A DNA stretch of 64,000 bases from Deltaproteobacteria bacterium (GTDB taxonomy: Bacteria; Desulfobacterota; Deferrimicrobia; Deferrimicrobiales; Deferrimicrobiaceae): positions 203,523-267,522 of the forward strand of contig JACRCO010000053.1 of NCBI GenBank assembly GCA_016218975.1. The letters are read 5' to 3'. Made by a program: the position numbers and the translations under genes. Positions 35,147-44,204 of this stretch are shown piece after piece. The notes under the pieces were generated by a model that was given only the letters and a program-made list of their open reading frames with translations, did no database searches and had not been told where the DNA came from. How positions within the stretch are numbered: the stretch's first letter is position 1; each line of letters starts with the position of its first letter.

Positions 35147-36055
35147 CTAGCCTGCGGCGACGTCGACGATGACCGAGAGGAGGAGGCCGAGGATGTAGAT
35201 GATGGACGCGGCGAACGCCTTGCCGAACCGGCGGCTCGCGACGATATTACGGTAGCAGGATACAAGGAACCACGCGCCGAGGAACAGCGCGGCAGCGGCA
35301 AAATGCGGCGAGCAGAACCCAAGCCACCACAAACCGAGGGAAAGTGGCAGCAGTGCGGTCGCATAGAGAAAAACAAGAATCTTCGTATATGGCTCCCCCA
35401 TGGCCACGGGGAGGACGGGGACGCCCGCCGCCCGGTAATCGTCCTGGCACTTCAGCGCCAGCGTCCAGAAGTGGGGGGGTTGCCATAGCAGCATCAGGAA
35501 GAAAAGCAGGAAGCCGTCCGCGCCGATGCGCGGCTCGATCGACGCGTAGCCGATGAGGACGGGAAGCGCCCCGGGGATTCCGCCGGGCACCGTTCCGTAG
35601 GGAGAGCGCCGCTTCAGATACAGGGTATACAAAAGGGCGTAGCCCGAGACCGCCCCAAGGAGAAGCAGCGTCGCCGTCGGGTTCAGGAATAGAACGGAAA
35701 TCGCCAGGGATGCCGCGATCAGGCCCAAAGACAGGAAAAGCGCTCCGCGGCTGCCTACATTTTCCAGCGCCGCCTTTCTTGCCGCGACGCGGCTCATCCG
35801 CGAATCCATCTCCCGGTCCAGGATTCCGTTCAGGATTGCCGATCCGGATGCCGCCATGAGAATGCAGGAAAGGCAGATAAATCCGAAACCGGCCGGCGGA
35901 AGGCTCCGCCCCGCCAGCACCATGCCCGAAAACCCCGCAAGCGTAACGCCGCCCGCGATACCCGGTTTCGATATAAGCAGCGCGGATGCCGCAACGCCAT
36001 CGGAGCGGGACTCCCTTCCGGCTACCGGTCTTGCATGGACCGTTACCGGTTCCAC
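35147..36055 (-). CDS. ctaB: Protohaem IX farnesyltransferase (haem O synthase)
   Basis: A 302-residue UbiA-type prenyltransferase with about nine membrane helices. It has the first aspartate-rich motif (NGILDREMDSRM, Mg-farnesyl-PP site) and the YTLYLKRRSPYGTVPGGIPGALPVLIGY loop, given here as YTLYLKRRSPYGT and GGIPGALPVLIGY. It adds the farnesyl tail to haem B for the aa3 oxidase. The start is a GTG at 36055, 13 bases inside ctaA, with GGAGG ten bases before it. A much longer open frame upstream is antisense-like read-through of ctaA in another frame. Confidence 0.9.
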   Translation of the reverse strand: MEPVTVHARPVAGRESRSDGVAASALLISKPGIAGGVTLAGFSGMVLAGRSLPPAGFGFICLSCILMAASGSAILNGILDREMDSRMSRVAARKAALENVGSRGALFLSLGLIAASLAISVLFLNPTATLLLLGAVSGYALLYTLYLKRRSPYGTVPGGIPGALPVLIGYASIEPRIGADGFLLFFLMLLWQPPHFWTLALKCQDDYRAAGVPVLPVAMGEPYTKILVFLYATALLPLSLGLWWLGFCSPHFAAAALFLGAWFLVSCYRNIVASRRFGKAFAASIIYILGLLLSVIVDVAAG

Positions 36056-36912
36056 GGCAGCAATTCCTCCCTCTTGACCTCCCTGGCCCACATGTGGAAA
36101 AGAACGACCAGCATCCCCAGGGCTATCGCCATGTGCAAGGCTGTGGACAGGTAGTAAAGCTTCGTCAGGACCACCAGTCCACCGACGGCGACCTGTCCCG
36201 CGGCCAGCAGCAGGAGGGCCCGCGCAAGGCCCCTGCTCTCGTCGAGCCGCCGGTCGAGGACCACCGCTGCGTACAGGGCGATGACGGTGAGAAACACGAG
36301 GGCCGCCAGAACGCGGTGGGAAAAGTGGATCAATACGTGGCCCGTCAGAACCTTCGGAAAGAGCCCGTCCGCGCAGAGCGGCCATTCCGCACAGGCAAGC
36401 CCGGCGTCCGCGTGCCTCACGTAGGCTCCAAGGCCCGCCAGCAGGAAAACCAGGATGCCGATTCCGAAAAACAGCGCCGACCGCCCGGACAGGGAGAAGG
36501 CGGGAGGATACCGGACGCCGTCGAAGGATGCCATGTAGACCGCAAGCAGGAATACGGCGAGACCGAGCATGAAATGCACCGTCGTGAGCTGCACCGGTAT
36601 GCCGAAGAGAACCACCGCGCCGCCGAGAACGACCTCCACCGCCAGGAACCCTGCCGCCAGGATGGGAACGGCCTTCGCCGAACCTCGATAGTCCCTGAAA
36701 CGCCGAACGCAAAGGGCGATGAGCGAGATGCCCGCTACGGCGGCGATCACGCGGTGGAGGAATTCCATGTAGATGTCCAGCCGAAGGGGCGGCAGGACCT
36801 TTCCGTGGCACAGGGGCCAGTCCGGGCAGGCGAGTCCCGCCTTCAGGCCCGCCACGAGATTCCCCCAGACCAGGAGCAGGAACAACAGGCCGACCGTCAT
36901 TCTGCCGCGCAT
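36043..36912 (-). CDS. ctaA: Haem A synthase
   Basis: A 289-residue eight-helix membrane protein of the CtaA/COX15 family that oxidises haem O to haem A. The two four-helix halves carry the conserved histidines (EFLHRVIAAVAG and HFMLG in the first, HFSHRVLAAL and ALHMAIALGM in the second), and the extracellular cysteine pairs are visible (ACPDWPLCHG and ACAEWPLCADG). It lies 28 bases after the oxidase subunit IV gene and overlaps ctaB. Confidence 0.92.
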   Translation of the reverse strand: MRGRMTVGLLFLLLVWGNLVAGLKAGLACPDWPLCHGKVLPPLRLDIYMEFLHRVIAAVAGISLIALCVRRFRDYRGSAKAVPILAAGFLAVEVVLGGAVVLFGIPVQLTTVHFMLGLAVFLLAVYMASFDGVRYPPAFSLSGRSALFFGIGILVFLLAGLGAYVRHADAGLACAEWPLCADGLFPKVLTGHVLIHFSHRVLAALVFLTVIALYAAVVLDRRLDESRGLARALLLLAAGQVAVGGLVVLTKLYYLSTALHMAIALGMLVVLFHMWAREVKREELLPWNR

Positions 36913-36940
36913 CTTGCCCTCCGTTCGTACGGCATCCGCG

Positions 36941-37219
36941 CTAACGGAACAACGTGTCCGAAAGCGTCCCTGCGACTATAAGAAGGAGAAAGAGGACAGG
37001 CACCAGCGCGAACGTCCACACCAGCACGCCCTCGTGCTTCAGGTGCATGAAGAAAAGCGCGACCAGCGACGCTTTCACCGAGGCGATGAGCAGAGCCGTT
37101 GCTACATTCCAGAATCCGAGGTCGACATAGGAAACCGCGACGGTCGCGCCGGTCAGGACCAGCAGAGCCGCGAAGACCGCCAGGTAGACTGCATATCCCC
37201 CGCCGCGCCCCTTCATCAT
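36941..37219 (-). CDS. ctaF: caa3 oxidase subunit IV
   Basis: A small three-helix membrane protein of about 92 residues (YAVYLAVFAALLVLTGATVAV, in part; the family signature VKASLVALFFMHLKHE; VWTFALVPVLFLLLIVAGTL). It matches the COX4/CyoD-like prokaryotic subunit IV that stabilises the oxidase. Two adjacent ATG codons (37219 and 37216) follow GGGGAG; the second has the better spacing. It starts seven bases after the subunit III stop. Confidence 0.85.
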   Translation of the reverse strand: MMKGRGGGYAVYLAVFAALLVLTGATVAVSYVDLGFWNVATALLIASVKASLVALFFMHLKHEGVLVWTFALVPVLFLLLIVAGTLSDTLFR

Positions 37220-37226
37220 CGCTCCC

Positions 37227-37850
37227 CTATCCGATAAGGTAAAACAGCGGAAACAGGTAGATCCAGACGAGGTCCACGAAATGCCAGTATAGCCCCGAAA
37301 TCTCGACCGGAGTATTGTAGCTCTCCGAGAACCTGCCCCGGCCCGCCAGGAAGAGCATCGCCCCGAGGACCGCAATCCCTCCCGCGACGTGCAACCCGTG
37401 CAGCCCCGTCATCATGAAATAGAGCGAGAAGAAGATGTCCGTCCCGGGGAACAGCCCGTGGGCGAACTTCTCCGTCCATTCGAAGTACTTGATCACAAGG
37501 AAGACGCCCGCCAGAAAGATGGTCAGGGACAGGAAAAGTTTCAGGAGCCTTTGCTCGCCCTTGCGTATCGATGCTATGGCCAGAGCCACCGTCAGGCTGC
37601 TGGCGATGAGCACGACCGTGTTGGCGGCCCCGAGAACGCGATCGAGATGCAGATAATCCCTGTGGAACATCTCAGGGAACTTGAGGCGGAACACGATGTA
37701 CGTCGTGAACAGGCCGCCGAACAGGAGCACCTCGGTTGCGAGAAACGCCCAGATACCCAGCTTGGCGGCCTCGTACGCAACTGCGGGGCTTGCGTGCACG
37801 GACGGATGCCCGGCGCTTTCCGCCGCCGAATGGGCCATATGGTCAGCCAT
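37227..37850 (-). CDS. ctaE: Cytochrome c oxidase subunit III
   Basis: A 207-residue five-helix subunit III (KLGIWAFLATEVLLFGGLF, EWTEKFAHG, LHGLHVAGG, YWHFVDLVWIYLFPLFYL). The length corresponds to the short bacterial form that lacks the first two helices. It overlaps the end of the subunit I gene by 8 bases and is followed by subunit IV. Confidence 0.93.
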   Translation of the reverse strand: MADHMAHSAAESAGHPSVHASPAVAYEAAKLGIWAFLATEVLLFGGLFTTYIVFRLKFPEMFHRDYLHLDRVLGAANTVVLIASSLTVALAIASIRKGEQRLLKLFLSLTIFLAGVFLVIKYFEWTEKFAHGLFPGTDIFFSLYFMMTGLHGLHVAGGIAVLGAMLFLAGRGRFSESYNTPVEISGLYWHFVDLVWIYLFPLFYLIG

Positions 37851-39477
37851 CGCCCGCCGGTTTCCTCTTTACGTACCCGTACGGCCAGTCGGTGACGACC
37901 GGCACTGTCCCGAAATTCTCCTCCGGCGGCGGCGAAGAGGTCTGCCACTCCAGGGTCAGCCCCTTCCAGGGGTTGGCGGGGGCCGGATCGCCCCGGAAAA
38001 GCCCACGGATGAAATTCGAAAACATGACGAGGATCCCCCCGGCGAGAATCCACGATCCCACCGTGGACACGATGTTCAGCGTCTGGTACTGGGGCGGGTA
38101 CTCCGCCCACCGCCGCGGCATTCCCTTGAACCCGAGGTAGAACTGGACGAGAAAGGTGAGGTTGAAGCCGATGAAGGTCAGCAGCCATCCCCATCGCGCC
38201 GTCTTTTCGCTGAGCATCCTGCCTGTCATCTTGGGCCACCAGTAGTGCAGTCCGGCCAGGAGTCCCATCACCGTCCCCCCCATCATCGTGTAATGGAAGT
38301 GGGCGACGATGAAATAGGTGTCGTGGACGTGGACGTCCGTCGCCAACGCCCCGAGGAACATCCCGGTAAGCCCCCCGATGATGAACAGGGAGATGAAGGT
38401 GAGGGCGTACAGCATCGGCGACTCGAAGGTGATCGATCCCTTGTACATCGTTGCGATCCAGTTGAAGACCTTGACCGACGTCGGGACCGCCACGAAGAAC
38501 GTCAGGAAGGAAAAGATGATGCTGGCCGTCTTCGACATCCCGCTGACGAACATGTGGTGGCCCCAGACAAGGAACCCGATGAATGCGATGGCCAGTGAGG
38601 AGTAGGCGATCGCCTTGTATCCGAAGATGGGCTTACGCGAGAAGACGGGTATCACCTCCGAGATGACCCCCATGGCGGGCAGTATCATCACATACACCAC
38701 GGGATGCGAGTAGAACCAGAAGAAGTGCTGGAAGAGCAGCGGGTCCCCCCCCTTCGCGGGATCGAAAAACCCGATCCCGAAAACCCGTTCCATCGCGAGG
38801 AGCAGGAATGTGATTCCCACTACCGGAGTGGCCAGGACCTGGATGATGCTGGTGGCGTACATACCCCATATGAACAGGGGCATCCGGTGCCAGGTCATTC
38901 CCGGCGCCCTCAACTTGTGGACGGTGACGATGAAATTCAGCCCCGTCAGGATGGATGACATCCCCACAAGGAATATGCCGAAGGAAAGCAAGGCGATGTT
39001 CGCCCCGGTCTTCGCCGAATACGGGGTATAGAAGGTCCAGCCGGTGTCCATCGGCCTTATGAGCGAACCCAGGATGACCAGGATCCCCGCGACGAAGATC
39101 CAGTAGCTCGCAAGGTTCAGCCTGGGGAATGCGACGTCCCGCGCCCCAATCAGCAGGGGGATGAAAAAATTCCCCAGCCCCGAAGGGATACCCGGGATAA
39201 TAAAGAGGAAAATCATCATGGAGCCGTGGAGGGTGAACAGGACGTTATACGTCTGGTTGCTGAAGATTGCCTGCCCTGGGTACATAAGCTTGATCCGGAT
39301 CAGGAGACCGAAGATCCCGCCCAGCAGGAAGAAGAAGAGCGTCGTATAGAGATAAAGCGCCCCGATCCGTTTATGGTCCAGCGTCAAGGCCCAGGACCGG
39401 AAGCCCCTTGCCGCGAGGTACCCGCGGGAACGGCCGTTTTCCGGCAGCGCCATTCCGTTCGCTGTGGCTTCCGTCAT
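37843..39477 (-). CDS. ctaD: Cytochrome c oxidase subunit I (haem-copper, A2-like)
   Basis: A 544-residue, 12-helix catalytic subunit. Haem ligands lie in TLHGSMMIF and HFHYTMMGG, and the CuB/Tyr site is in FYSHPVVYVM. The Y-S pair replaces the glutamate of the A1 D-channel, marking an A2-type oxidase as in many caa3 enzymes. It reduces oxygen to water while pumping protons, taking electrons from subunit II. The chosen ATG has GAGGA directly abutting. An internal ATG nine codons later is possible. Confidence 0.94.
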   Translation of the reverse strand: MTEATANGMALPENGRSRGYLAARGFRSWALTLDHKRIGALYLYTTLFFFLLGGIFGLLIRIKLMYPGQAIFSNQTYNVLFTLHGSMMIFLFIIPGIPSGLGNFFIPLLIGARDVAFPRLNLASYWIFVAGILVILGSLIRPMDTGWTFYTPYSAKTGANIALLSFGIFLVGMSSILTGLNFIVTVHKLRAPGMTWHRMPLFIWGMYATSIIQVLATPVVGITFLLLAMERVFGIGFFDPAKGGDPLLFQHFFWFYSHPVVYVMILPAMGVISEVIPVFSRKPIFGYKAIAYSSLAIAFIGFLVWGHHMFVSGMSKTASIIFSFLTFFVAVPTSVKVFNWIATMYKGSITFESPMLYALTFISLFIIGGLTGMFLGALATDVHVHDTYFIVAHFHYTMMGGTVMGLLAGLHYWWPKMTGRMLSEKTARWGWLLTFIGFNLTFLVQFYLGFKGMPRRWAEYPPQYQTLNIVSTVGSWILAGGILVMFSNFIRGLFRGDPAPANPWKGLTLEWQTSSPPPEENFGTVPVVTDWPYGYVKRKPAGDG

Positions 39478-39564
39478 TCCTCAACACCCCCGACACAATA
39501 CCGCGTTCACCATTGCGATGATGTCGGGGGAGTCGAGGTTGCGCCTTTTCCGGTGTATGCTCCG

Positions 39565-40506
39565 CTATTTCTGCGTTTTGAGAAAAGCGACGATAGCCGC
39601 CATGTCGTCGTCCGAGACCGACCCCTTGAACGTCGGCATCGCGTTCGGGAATCCTTTCACGACTTTCGCCCCGGGATCCACGATGGACTCTCTTATGTAT
39701 TCCTCGTCGGCTTTCGCTTCTCCACCCGCCTCAAGGAGCACCATCCTGCCGAACAGCCCTTTGAAGGTTGGGCCCACCTTGACGCTGCCGTCGACCGAAT
39801 GGCACCCAAGGCAGCCGAACCTTTCCAGGAGCTCCTTTCCCTTCTCGAAAAGCGGCAACGCGGCTTTCGCGCCTTCCGCCTCCGCCTTCCAGGTGGAGTA
39901 GGCATCCGGGGACATCACGATCAGCTTTGCGCGCATGTTGGAATGGCCGACGCCGCAATACTGGGTGCAGAAGATGTCGAACGTCCCTTCCCGGTCCGGC
40001 TGGAAATAGAGATACGTGTACTGCCCCGGCAGAATGTCCTGCTTGATCCGGTATTCGGGGATGAAGAACCCGTGGATGACGTCCCTTGATGTCATTATCA
40101 GCTTCACCGGCGGGCCGATGGGCACGCGCAGCTCGTTCACCGCAGTGCGGCCGTCCGCGTACTTGAACTCGTAAAGGAACTGCCCCGCCGTTACGTTGAC
40201 GTCGGAAGCCCCCGGCTGCGGAGCGGTAACGTCCCGGAAGACCACGTATCCGTAGGTGAAAAAAGCGAGAACCGCGAGCGACGGGACCAGTACCCAAACG
40301 ATTTCGAGGAGGGTGTTGCTCCTTACGTCCGACAGGGCGGCATCCTCCGACGCCTTCCTCCTGCGATACCGGATCGCGAAATAGATCAGCAATCCCTCGA
40401 CCAGGAGGAAGAAGAAGAGCGATACACAGGCGATGAAAAGAAAGACGGCGTCGATCTGCCAGGCCGACGGCGAGGCCGCGGCGCCCCCGGCGAATGCGTT
40501 CGTCAT
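39565..40506 (-). CDS. ctaC: caa3 oxidase subunit II fused to cytochrome c
   Basis: A 313-residue subunit II with two membrane helices (about 18-45 and 68-90), a cupredoxin domain carrying the CuA ligands (VIHGFF, then CTQYCGVGHSNM), and a C-terminal class I cytochrome c domain (haem site CLGCH, distal Met in NAMPTF). The fusion defines a caa3-type oxidase that accepts electrons directly from small cytochromes or the quinol-cytochrome chain. Spacing to subunit I is 87 bases, the largest inside this operon. Confidence 0.94.
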   Translation of the reverse strand: MTNAFAGGAAASPSAWQIDAVFLFIACVSLFFFLLVEGLLIYFAIRYRRRKASEDAALSDVRSNTLLEIVWVLVPSLAVLAFFTYGYVVFRDVTAPQPGASDVNVTAGQFLYEFKYADGRTAVNELRVPIGPPVKLIMTSRDVIHGFFIPEYRIKQDILPGQYTYLYFQPDREGTFDIFCTQYCGVGHSNMRAKLIVMSPDAYSTWKAEAEGAKAALPLFEKGKELLERFGCLGCHSVDGSVKVGPTFKGLFGRMVLLEAGGEAKADEEYIRESIVDPGAKVVKGFPNAMPTFKGSVSDDDMAAIVAFLKTQK

Positions 40507-40541
40507 TTCACCCCCTGGACCCCTGGCCCCCTATCCAGACT

Positions 40542-41369
40542 TCATGATAGCTGCTCAGGCTTACGCCGCTTCATTATGGCGAAATATATCCCTCCGAGAA
40601 AGACAAGGGTCAACACGCCGCCCGCCTTCATGATGTTCCGGGCGTAAAGGGCGTATTTCCTCTGCACCGGGTCGTAATGGAAACAGAACAGGAGTGCGCG
40701 GTTAAACGCCGAAGAATCGCCTATCCGGCCTCCCGCCGCTTCGATGAGCGCAAGTTTCAGGTCACGCGGCTCCTGCTCGATCCCGTACAGGTAGCGGGAG
40801 ATCCTCCCATCGGAAGTAAGGACGACGACGACGTTGGGATGGGCGAATTCTTTCCCGACTTTCGCATACCGGAAGCCGACGGCCTGCGCCAGCCTGTCGA
40901 TTTCCTCGCGTTCCCCGAACAGGAAGGGCCATCGCGAAGCGGGTTCCTTCACCCCTTTCATCATCGCGTGCATCTCGCCAGCCCGGTCCCGGGCCGATTC
41001 GGGCCTATCATCCGGATCGATGCTGACCGTGACGATCCGGTAATCGCGTGAAATGGAGATCCCCCCCATCCGGTCCGCGGCCGCGAGGAGGTTCCGCAGG
41101 ATCAGGGGGCAAAGCATGGGGCATGTGTAATAGTTGAGGGTCAGCAGTACCGGCCCTCCCCCGAAGAAATCCCCCAACCGGACGCGATTCCCCGCGGAGT
41201 CGGTGAAAAGAAGCCCGGGAGGCACTTGTCCTCCGGGCTTCTCGTCCACTCCGATGCGCTTCAGGACATCGTCCGGCGTTTCCCTTTCATGCCCGTACGA
41301 GGCTTGCGCCGGAAAGATCAGCGCGCAGACGGCTGCAATCGTAATCGTCAGGAACGCTTTTCGAGCCAC
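40542..41369 (-). CDS. Sco-type copper chaperone
   Basis: About 275 residues in the SCO1/SenC family, which delivers copper to the CuA site of subunit II. The redox/copper motif is YYTCPMLCPLI with the downstream histidine in FAHPNV. The N-terminus is a signal peptide (FLTITIAAVCALIFPAQAS) and a further helix near the C-terminus (AGGVLTLVFLGGIYFAIM) makes it membrane-anchored at the end, an extra feature. I use the GTG at 41369 with GGAG four bases before it. The longer frame adds a leader unlike any signal sequence. First gene of the oxidase operon. Confidence 0.88.
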   Translation of the reverse strand: MARKAFLTITIAAVCALIFPAQASYGHERETPDDVLKRIGVDEKPGGQVPPGLLFTDSAGNRVRLGDFFGGGPVLLTLNYYTCPMLCPLILRNLLAAADRMGGISISRDYRIVTVSIDPDDRPESARDRAGEMHAMMKGVKEPASRWPFLFGEREEIDRLAQAVGFRYAKVGKEFAHPNVVVVLTSDGRISRYLYGIEQEPRDLKLALIEAAGGRIGDSSAFNRALLFCFHYDPVQRKYALYARNIMKAGGVLTLVFLGGIYFAIMKRRKPEQLS

Positions 41370-41452
41370 CCGTCTCCACCGCCTCGGGATGGACCCATGA
41401 ATAAGAAAGGCGGGCGGGTCCTCTCCCAAAACTCATGATGCGGGCGGGCCGG

Positions 41453-41968
41453 TCATTGTTTCCCGCCTTCCGCCTGTTTCCTGAAGAATTCCTCCGCCCC
41501 GCGGCGGATTTCCTCCTGCGTCAGGTCCTGCTTGCGGGTAGCCAGGCCCCATTCGTACCCGAACGGGTCCGCGACCTTGCCGTACCGGTCGCCCCAGAAC
41601 ATGTCCGCAACGGGCATCCGCACCTGCGCCCCAGCCACCACGGCGCGGTCGAATACGGCGTCCACGTCCTCGACGTAAAGGTGGACCGAAACGGGGGAGC
41701 CTCCGTATTTCTCGGGTGCGCCCGACCCCATTCCGGGAATCTCGTCCCCGAGGAACAGGAACGAATCGCCGATCCGGATCTGGGCATGGACGACGCTATT
41801 GCCGTCGGGGCCGGTCAACCGGTCCAGAAGTTCGGCGCCGAACGCCTTCTTGTAGAATTCGATGGCCCGGTCCGCGCCCCGGAACATCAGGCATGTAGTA
41901 ACCGTGTGAAATCCCTTGGGGATCGATGCAACCCCATGGACAATCTTCATCTTTTTCGCCGCTTTCAT
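41453..41968 (-). CDS. VOC superfamily (glyoxalase/PhnB-like) protein
   Basis: A 171-residue vicinal-oxygen-chelate protein. It has the PhnB-type pattern: TCLMFRGADRAIEFYKKAFGAE, HAQIRIGDSFLFLGDE, SVHLYVEDVDAVFDRAV and DRYGKVADPFGYEWGL. Most relatives have unknown substrates. The ATG at 41968 has GGGAG seven bases upstream. The frame extends much further but without coding character. A C-terminal helical tail (EEIRRGAEEFFRKQAEG) is additional to the core fold. Confidence 0.85.
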   Translation of the reverse strand: MKAAKKMKIVHGVASIPKGFHTVTTCLMFRGADRAIEFYKKAFGAELLDRLTGPDGNSVVHAQIRIGDSFLFLGDEIPGMGSGAPEKYGGSPVSVHLYVEDVDAVFDRAVVAGAQVRMPVADMFWGDRYGKVADPFGYEWGLATRKQDLTQEEIRRGAEEFFRKQAEGGKQ

Positions 41969-42041
41969 CCCGGTTCTCCCTTCCTGAGATCTCCAATAGT
42001 AGATGAAAGGGATACCCAAAGGTTCCAGGGCCCGGCGGCGT

Positions 42042-43442
42042 TCAGATCTCCATCGGTTGCCCGGGGTCGGGAACGACGGCACTCCATCCGAAGCGGTCAC
42101 GCAGAGTCTGCGCGAATCCGATGGAGACCGATTCCTCGCCGTGCGCCACGCATACCCTGGCGGGAGGGGTTCGGAAATTCCCGGCCCAGGCAAGCAGGTC
42201 GTCCCGGTCGGCATGGGCCGACAGGCCGCCTATCGTGTAGACGTCGGCGGCCACCGCGATGTCCTCCCCGAAAACGCGGACCCACTTCGCCCCGTCGACG
42301 ATCCTGCGGCCGAGCGTTCCTTCCGCCTGGAACCCGACGATCACTATGCTGCACTCCTTGCGCCACAGGTTATGTTTCAGGTGGTGCTTGATCCGGCCGG
42401 CCTCGCACATGCCGCTTCCAGCCATGATGATCGCGCCCCCCCGGAGGGAATTCAGCGCCATCGACTCCTCGGTGCTCGTCGTGTAGACCACGCGCAGGGC
42501 TTCGGGATGCTCCTCCCTCCATTTCATCACGCTCAACGTCTCCTCGTCGAAGCACTCGGGGTGCCGCAGGGTGATCTGCGTGGCCTGCGCCGCCAGCGGC
42601 GAATCGATGTAAAGGGTAAGCCCTCTCAATCGCCCCTTGCGGGCAATGTCCGCAAGCAGGTACAGGATGTCCTGCGCGCGGCCGACAGCGAACGCGGGAA
42701 TGATGACGTTGCCGCCCTTCCTTTGAAGCGTGTCCGTCAACGCATGAACGAACTCCTCGATCGAGTCTTCCATGTGCTTGTGCACCCGGTTTCCGTAGGT
42801 GGATTCCATGACGAGCAGATCGGCGTTCTCCACCGGCGCCGGATCCCGCACGATCGGAAGGCCTCGGTGGCCGAGGTCCCCCGTGAAGACGAGATTCCGC
42901 TCCCGGGCGCCGTCGCGGACGGCCACCGTCACGATCGCCGACCCGAGGATATGGCCCGCATCGAGGAAGCGTGCACGTATTCCCGGAGCAGGCTCGGCTT
43001 CGGCCCCGTATTGCGTCCGCTTCAAACGGGGCAGCACGGCCAGCGCGTCCTTTTCCGTATAGAGCGGCTCGCCGTTCCATCTTCCGGATCGCTGCGCCTT
43101 TTTCCTTCGCCACTCCGTCTCCCGCTCCTGGATATGCCCCGAGTCGGGAAGCATCACCCCCAGCAGGTCGGCGGTGGCCGGGGTGGCGTAGATCGGTCCC
43201 CGGAATCCGTCCCGGACGATCTTCGGCAGGAGCCCGGAATGGTCCAGGTGGGCATGCGTCTGGAGGATGAAATCGACCGAAGAAGGCGGGACCGGAAACG
43301 GCCTTGCGTTCTTCCTCTCGCTCTCCGATCCGCCCTGGAACATCCCGCAATCCACAAGAAAACGTTTCCCCGCGGTCTCGACGAGGATGCAGGAGCCGGT
43401 CACCTCCCGCACGCCGCCCAGGAACGTCACGGTGACGCTCAT
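42042..43442 (-). CDS. MBL-fold beta-CASP RNA-processing exonuclease family protein
   Basis: A 466-residue metallo-beta-lactamase/beta-CASP protein similar to bacterial CPSF/YsgH-type nucleases. It has the zinc site HAHLDHSG, the GHILGSA motif, the phosphate-binding FTGDLG, and the beta-CASP inserts (ESTYGNRVHK, IIPAFAVGRAQDIL, AGSGMCEAGRI, GGLSAHAD). It probably cleaves RNA. The ATG at 43442 overlaps the stop of the small membrane protein gene. A longer open frame to 43988 is a shadow of that gene. Confidence 0.92.
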   Translation of the reverse strand: MSVTVTFLGGVREVTGSCILVETAGKRFLVDCGMFQGGSESERKNARPFPVPPSSVDFILQTHAHLDHSGLLPKIVRDGFRGPIYATPATADLLGVMLPDSGHIQERETEWRRKKAQRSGRWNGEPLYTEKDALAVLPRLKRTQYGAEAEPAPGIRARFLDAGHILGSAIVTVAVRDGARERNLVFTGDLGHRGLPIVRDPAPVENADLLVMESTYGNRVHKHMEDSIEEFVHALTDTLQRKGGNVIIPAFAVGRAQDILYLLADIARKGRLRGLTLYIDSPLAAQATQITLRHPECFDEETLSVMKWREEHPEALRVVYTTSTEESMALNSLRGGAIIMAGSGMCEAGRIKHHLKHNLWRKECSIVIVGFQAEGTLGRRIVDGAKWVRVFGEDIAVAADVYTIGGLSAHADRDDLLAWAGNFRTPPARVCVAHGEESVSIGFAQTLRDRFGWSAVVPDPGQPMEI

Positions 43443-43777
43443 GGGACCGCTCTCGTAAGTATCCAGGATATGACGCTGATGAGAAGCGAGCCCGCCACCG
43501 CGCCCGGGAACCCGCTGACGTGGAATCCGGGGACGATGGAGGAGACAAGCAAGAGTAGCAGCCCGTTTACCACGAGGAGGAACAGACCAAGGGTCACAAC
43601 CGTGACAGGTAACGTGAGAAGCACAAAGATCGGGCGGACGACCGCGTTGACCAGGCCCAGCACGAACGCCGCGGCGAGCGCAGCAAGCGCGCCGTCCGCC
43701 GACATGACAGACGGAAGCAGGTATGCGATCAGAAGGATGGCTATGGCGTTGGCGCCCATTCGGACCAGGAACGGCAT
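43439..43777 (-). CDS. Phage holin family / YvlD-like four-helix membrane protein
   Basis: A 112-residue membrane protein with four closely spaced helices, including LVNAVVRPIFVLLTLPVTVVTLGLFLLVVNGLLLLLV (seen in parts as NAVVRPIFVLLTLP and VTLGLFLLVVNGLLL). This is the signature of the widespread 'Mycobacterial 4TM phage holin' family, chromosomal proteins of unknown function that are not true holins. It precedes and overlaps the beta-CASP gene by 4 bases. Confidence 0.88.
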   Translation of the reverse strand: MPFLVRMGANAIAILLIAYLLPSVMSADGALAALAAAFVLGLVNAVVRPIFVLLTLPVTVVTLGLFLLVVNGLLLLLVSSIVPGFHVSGFPGAVAGSLLISVISWILTRAVP

Positions 43778-43881
43778 GGGACAAGTATATCGCGGGAAAA
43801 TTTCCAGTGTGAAAGGTTATACGGATGGCGGCGCGCCGCAGGCATAGAGTGAAATCAGAAGGGGAGAAGGAGGTGAGAGAG

Positions 43882-44100
43882 ATGGAAGGAATCCTGCTTG
43901 AAATCGAGTCGATACTCTCTCCGTTCGCCGTCCTGTCCGGCCTTGCGCTTATCGTGGTCGGCGCATGCGGCATCCTCCTGGGCCACATGAGCGACGAGGA
44001 AGCGGAGGGAAGAAAGGTTTACTGGGCGGAATCGCCGTTCACCGACGTCAGTGAACCGACGGCGCGCGAGGAGACCGTCAAGTATCCGCGGGCCGCTTAA
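43882..44100 (+). CDS. Small single-pass membrane protein
   Basis: A 72-residue protein with one helix (SPFAVLSGLALIVVGACGILLG) and a hydrophilic tail. The ATG at 43882 has a perfect GGAGGT eight bases upstream. The frame opens earlier, at 43825, but without a ribosome site. It is followed by a strong terminator, so this is a real monocistronic unit. The function is unknown. A partial TGTGA half-site lies at 43808-43823 in its promoter region. Confidence 0.7.
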   Translation: MEGILLEIESILSPFAVLSGLALIVVGACGILLGHMSDEEAEGRKVYWAESPFTDVSEPTAREETVKYPRAA

Positions 44101-44126
44101 CGGTCCCGCAAACCATATAAAACAAC

Positions 44127-44161
44127 AGGGGCGCGGGAAACATCCCGCGTCCCCTTTTTTT
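44127..44161 (+). terminator. Rho-independent terminator
   Basis: AGGGGCGCGGGA pairs with TCCCGCGTCCCCT around AACA, followed by seven T. It ends the transcript of the small membrane protein. Confidence 0.9.
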
Positions 44162-44204
44162 GCCGCAGCCGGGGGGAAGGCCGTGAGCTGCGGGACCCCT
44201 TGCT

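Noticed and set aside
35147-36811. 554-codon frame containing ctaB
   Set aside because: The part above 36055 overlaps ctaA in another frame and has no prenyltransferase features.
43439-43777. Phage holin, hinting at a prophage
   Set aside because: The family is widespread and chromosomal, and no other phage genes are nearby.
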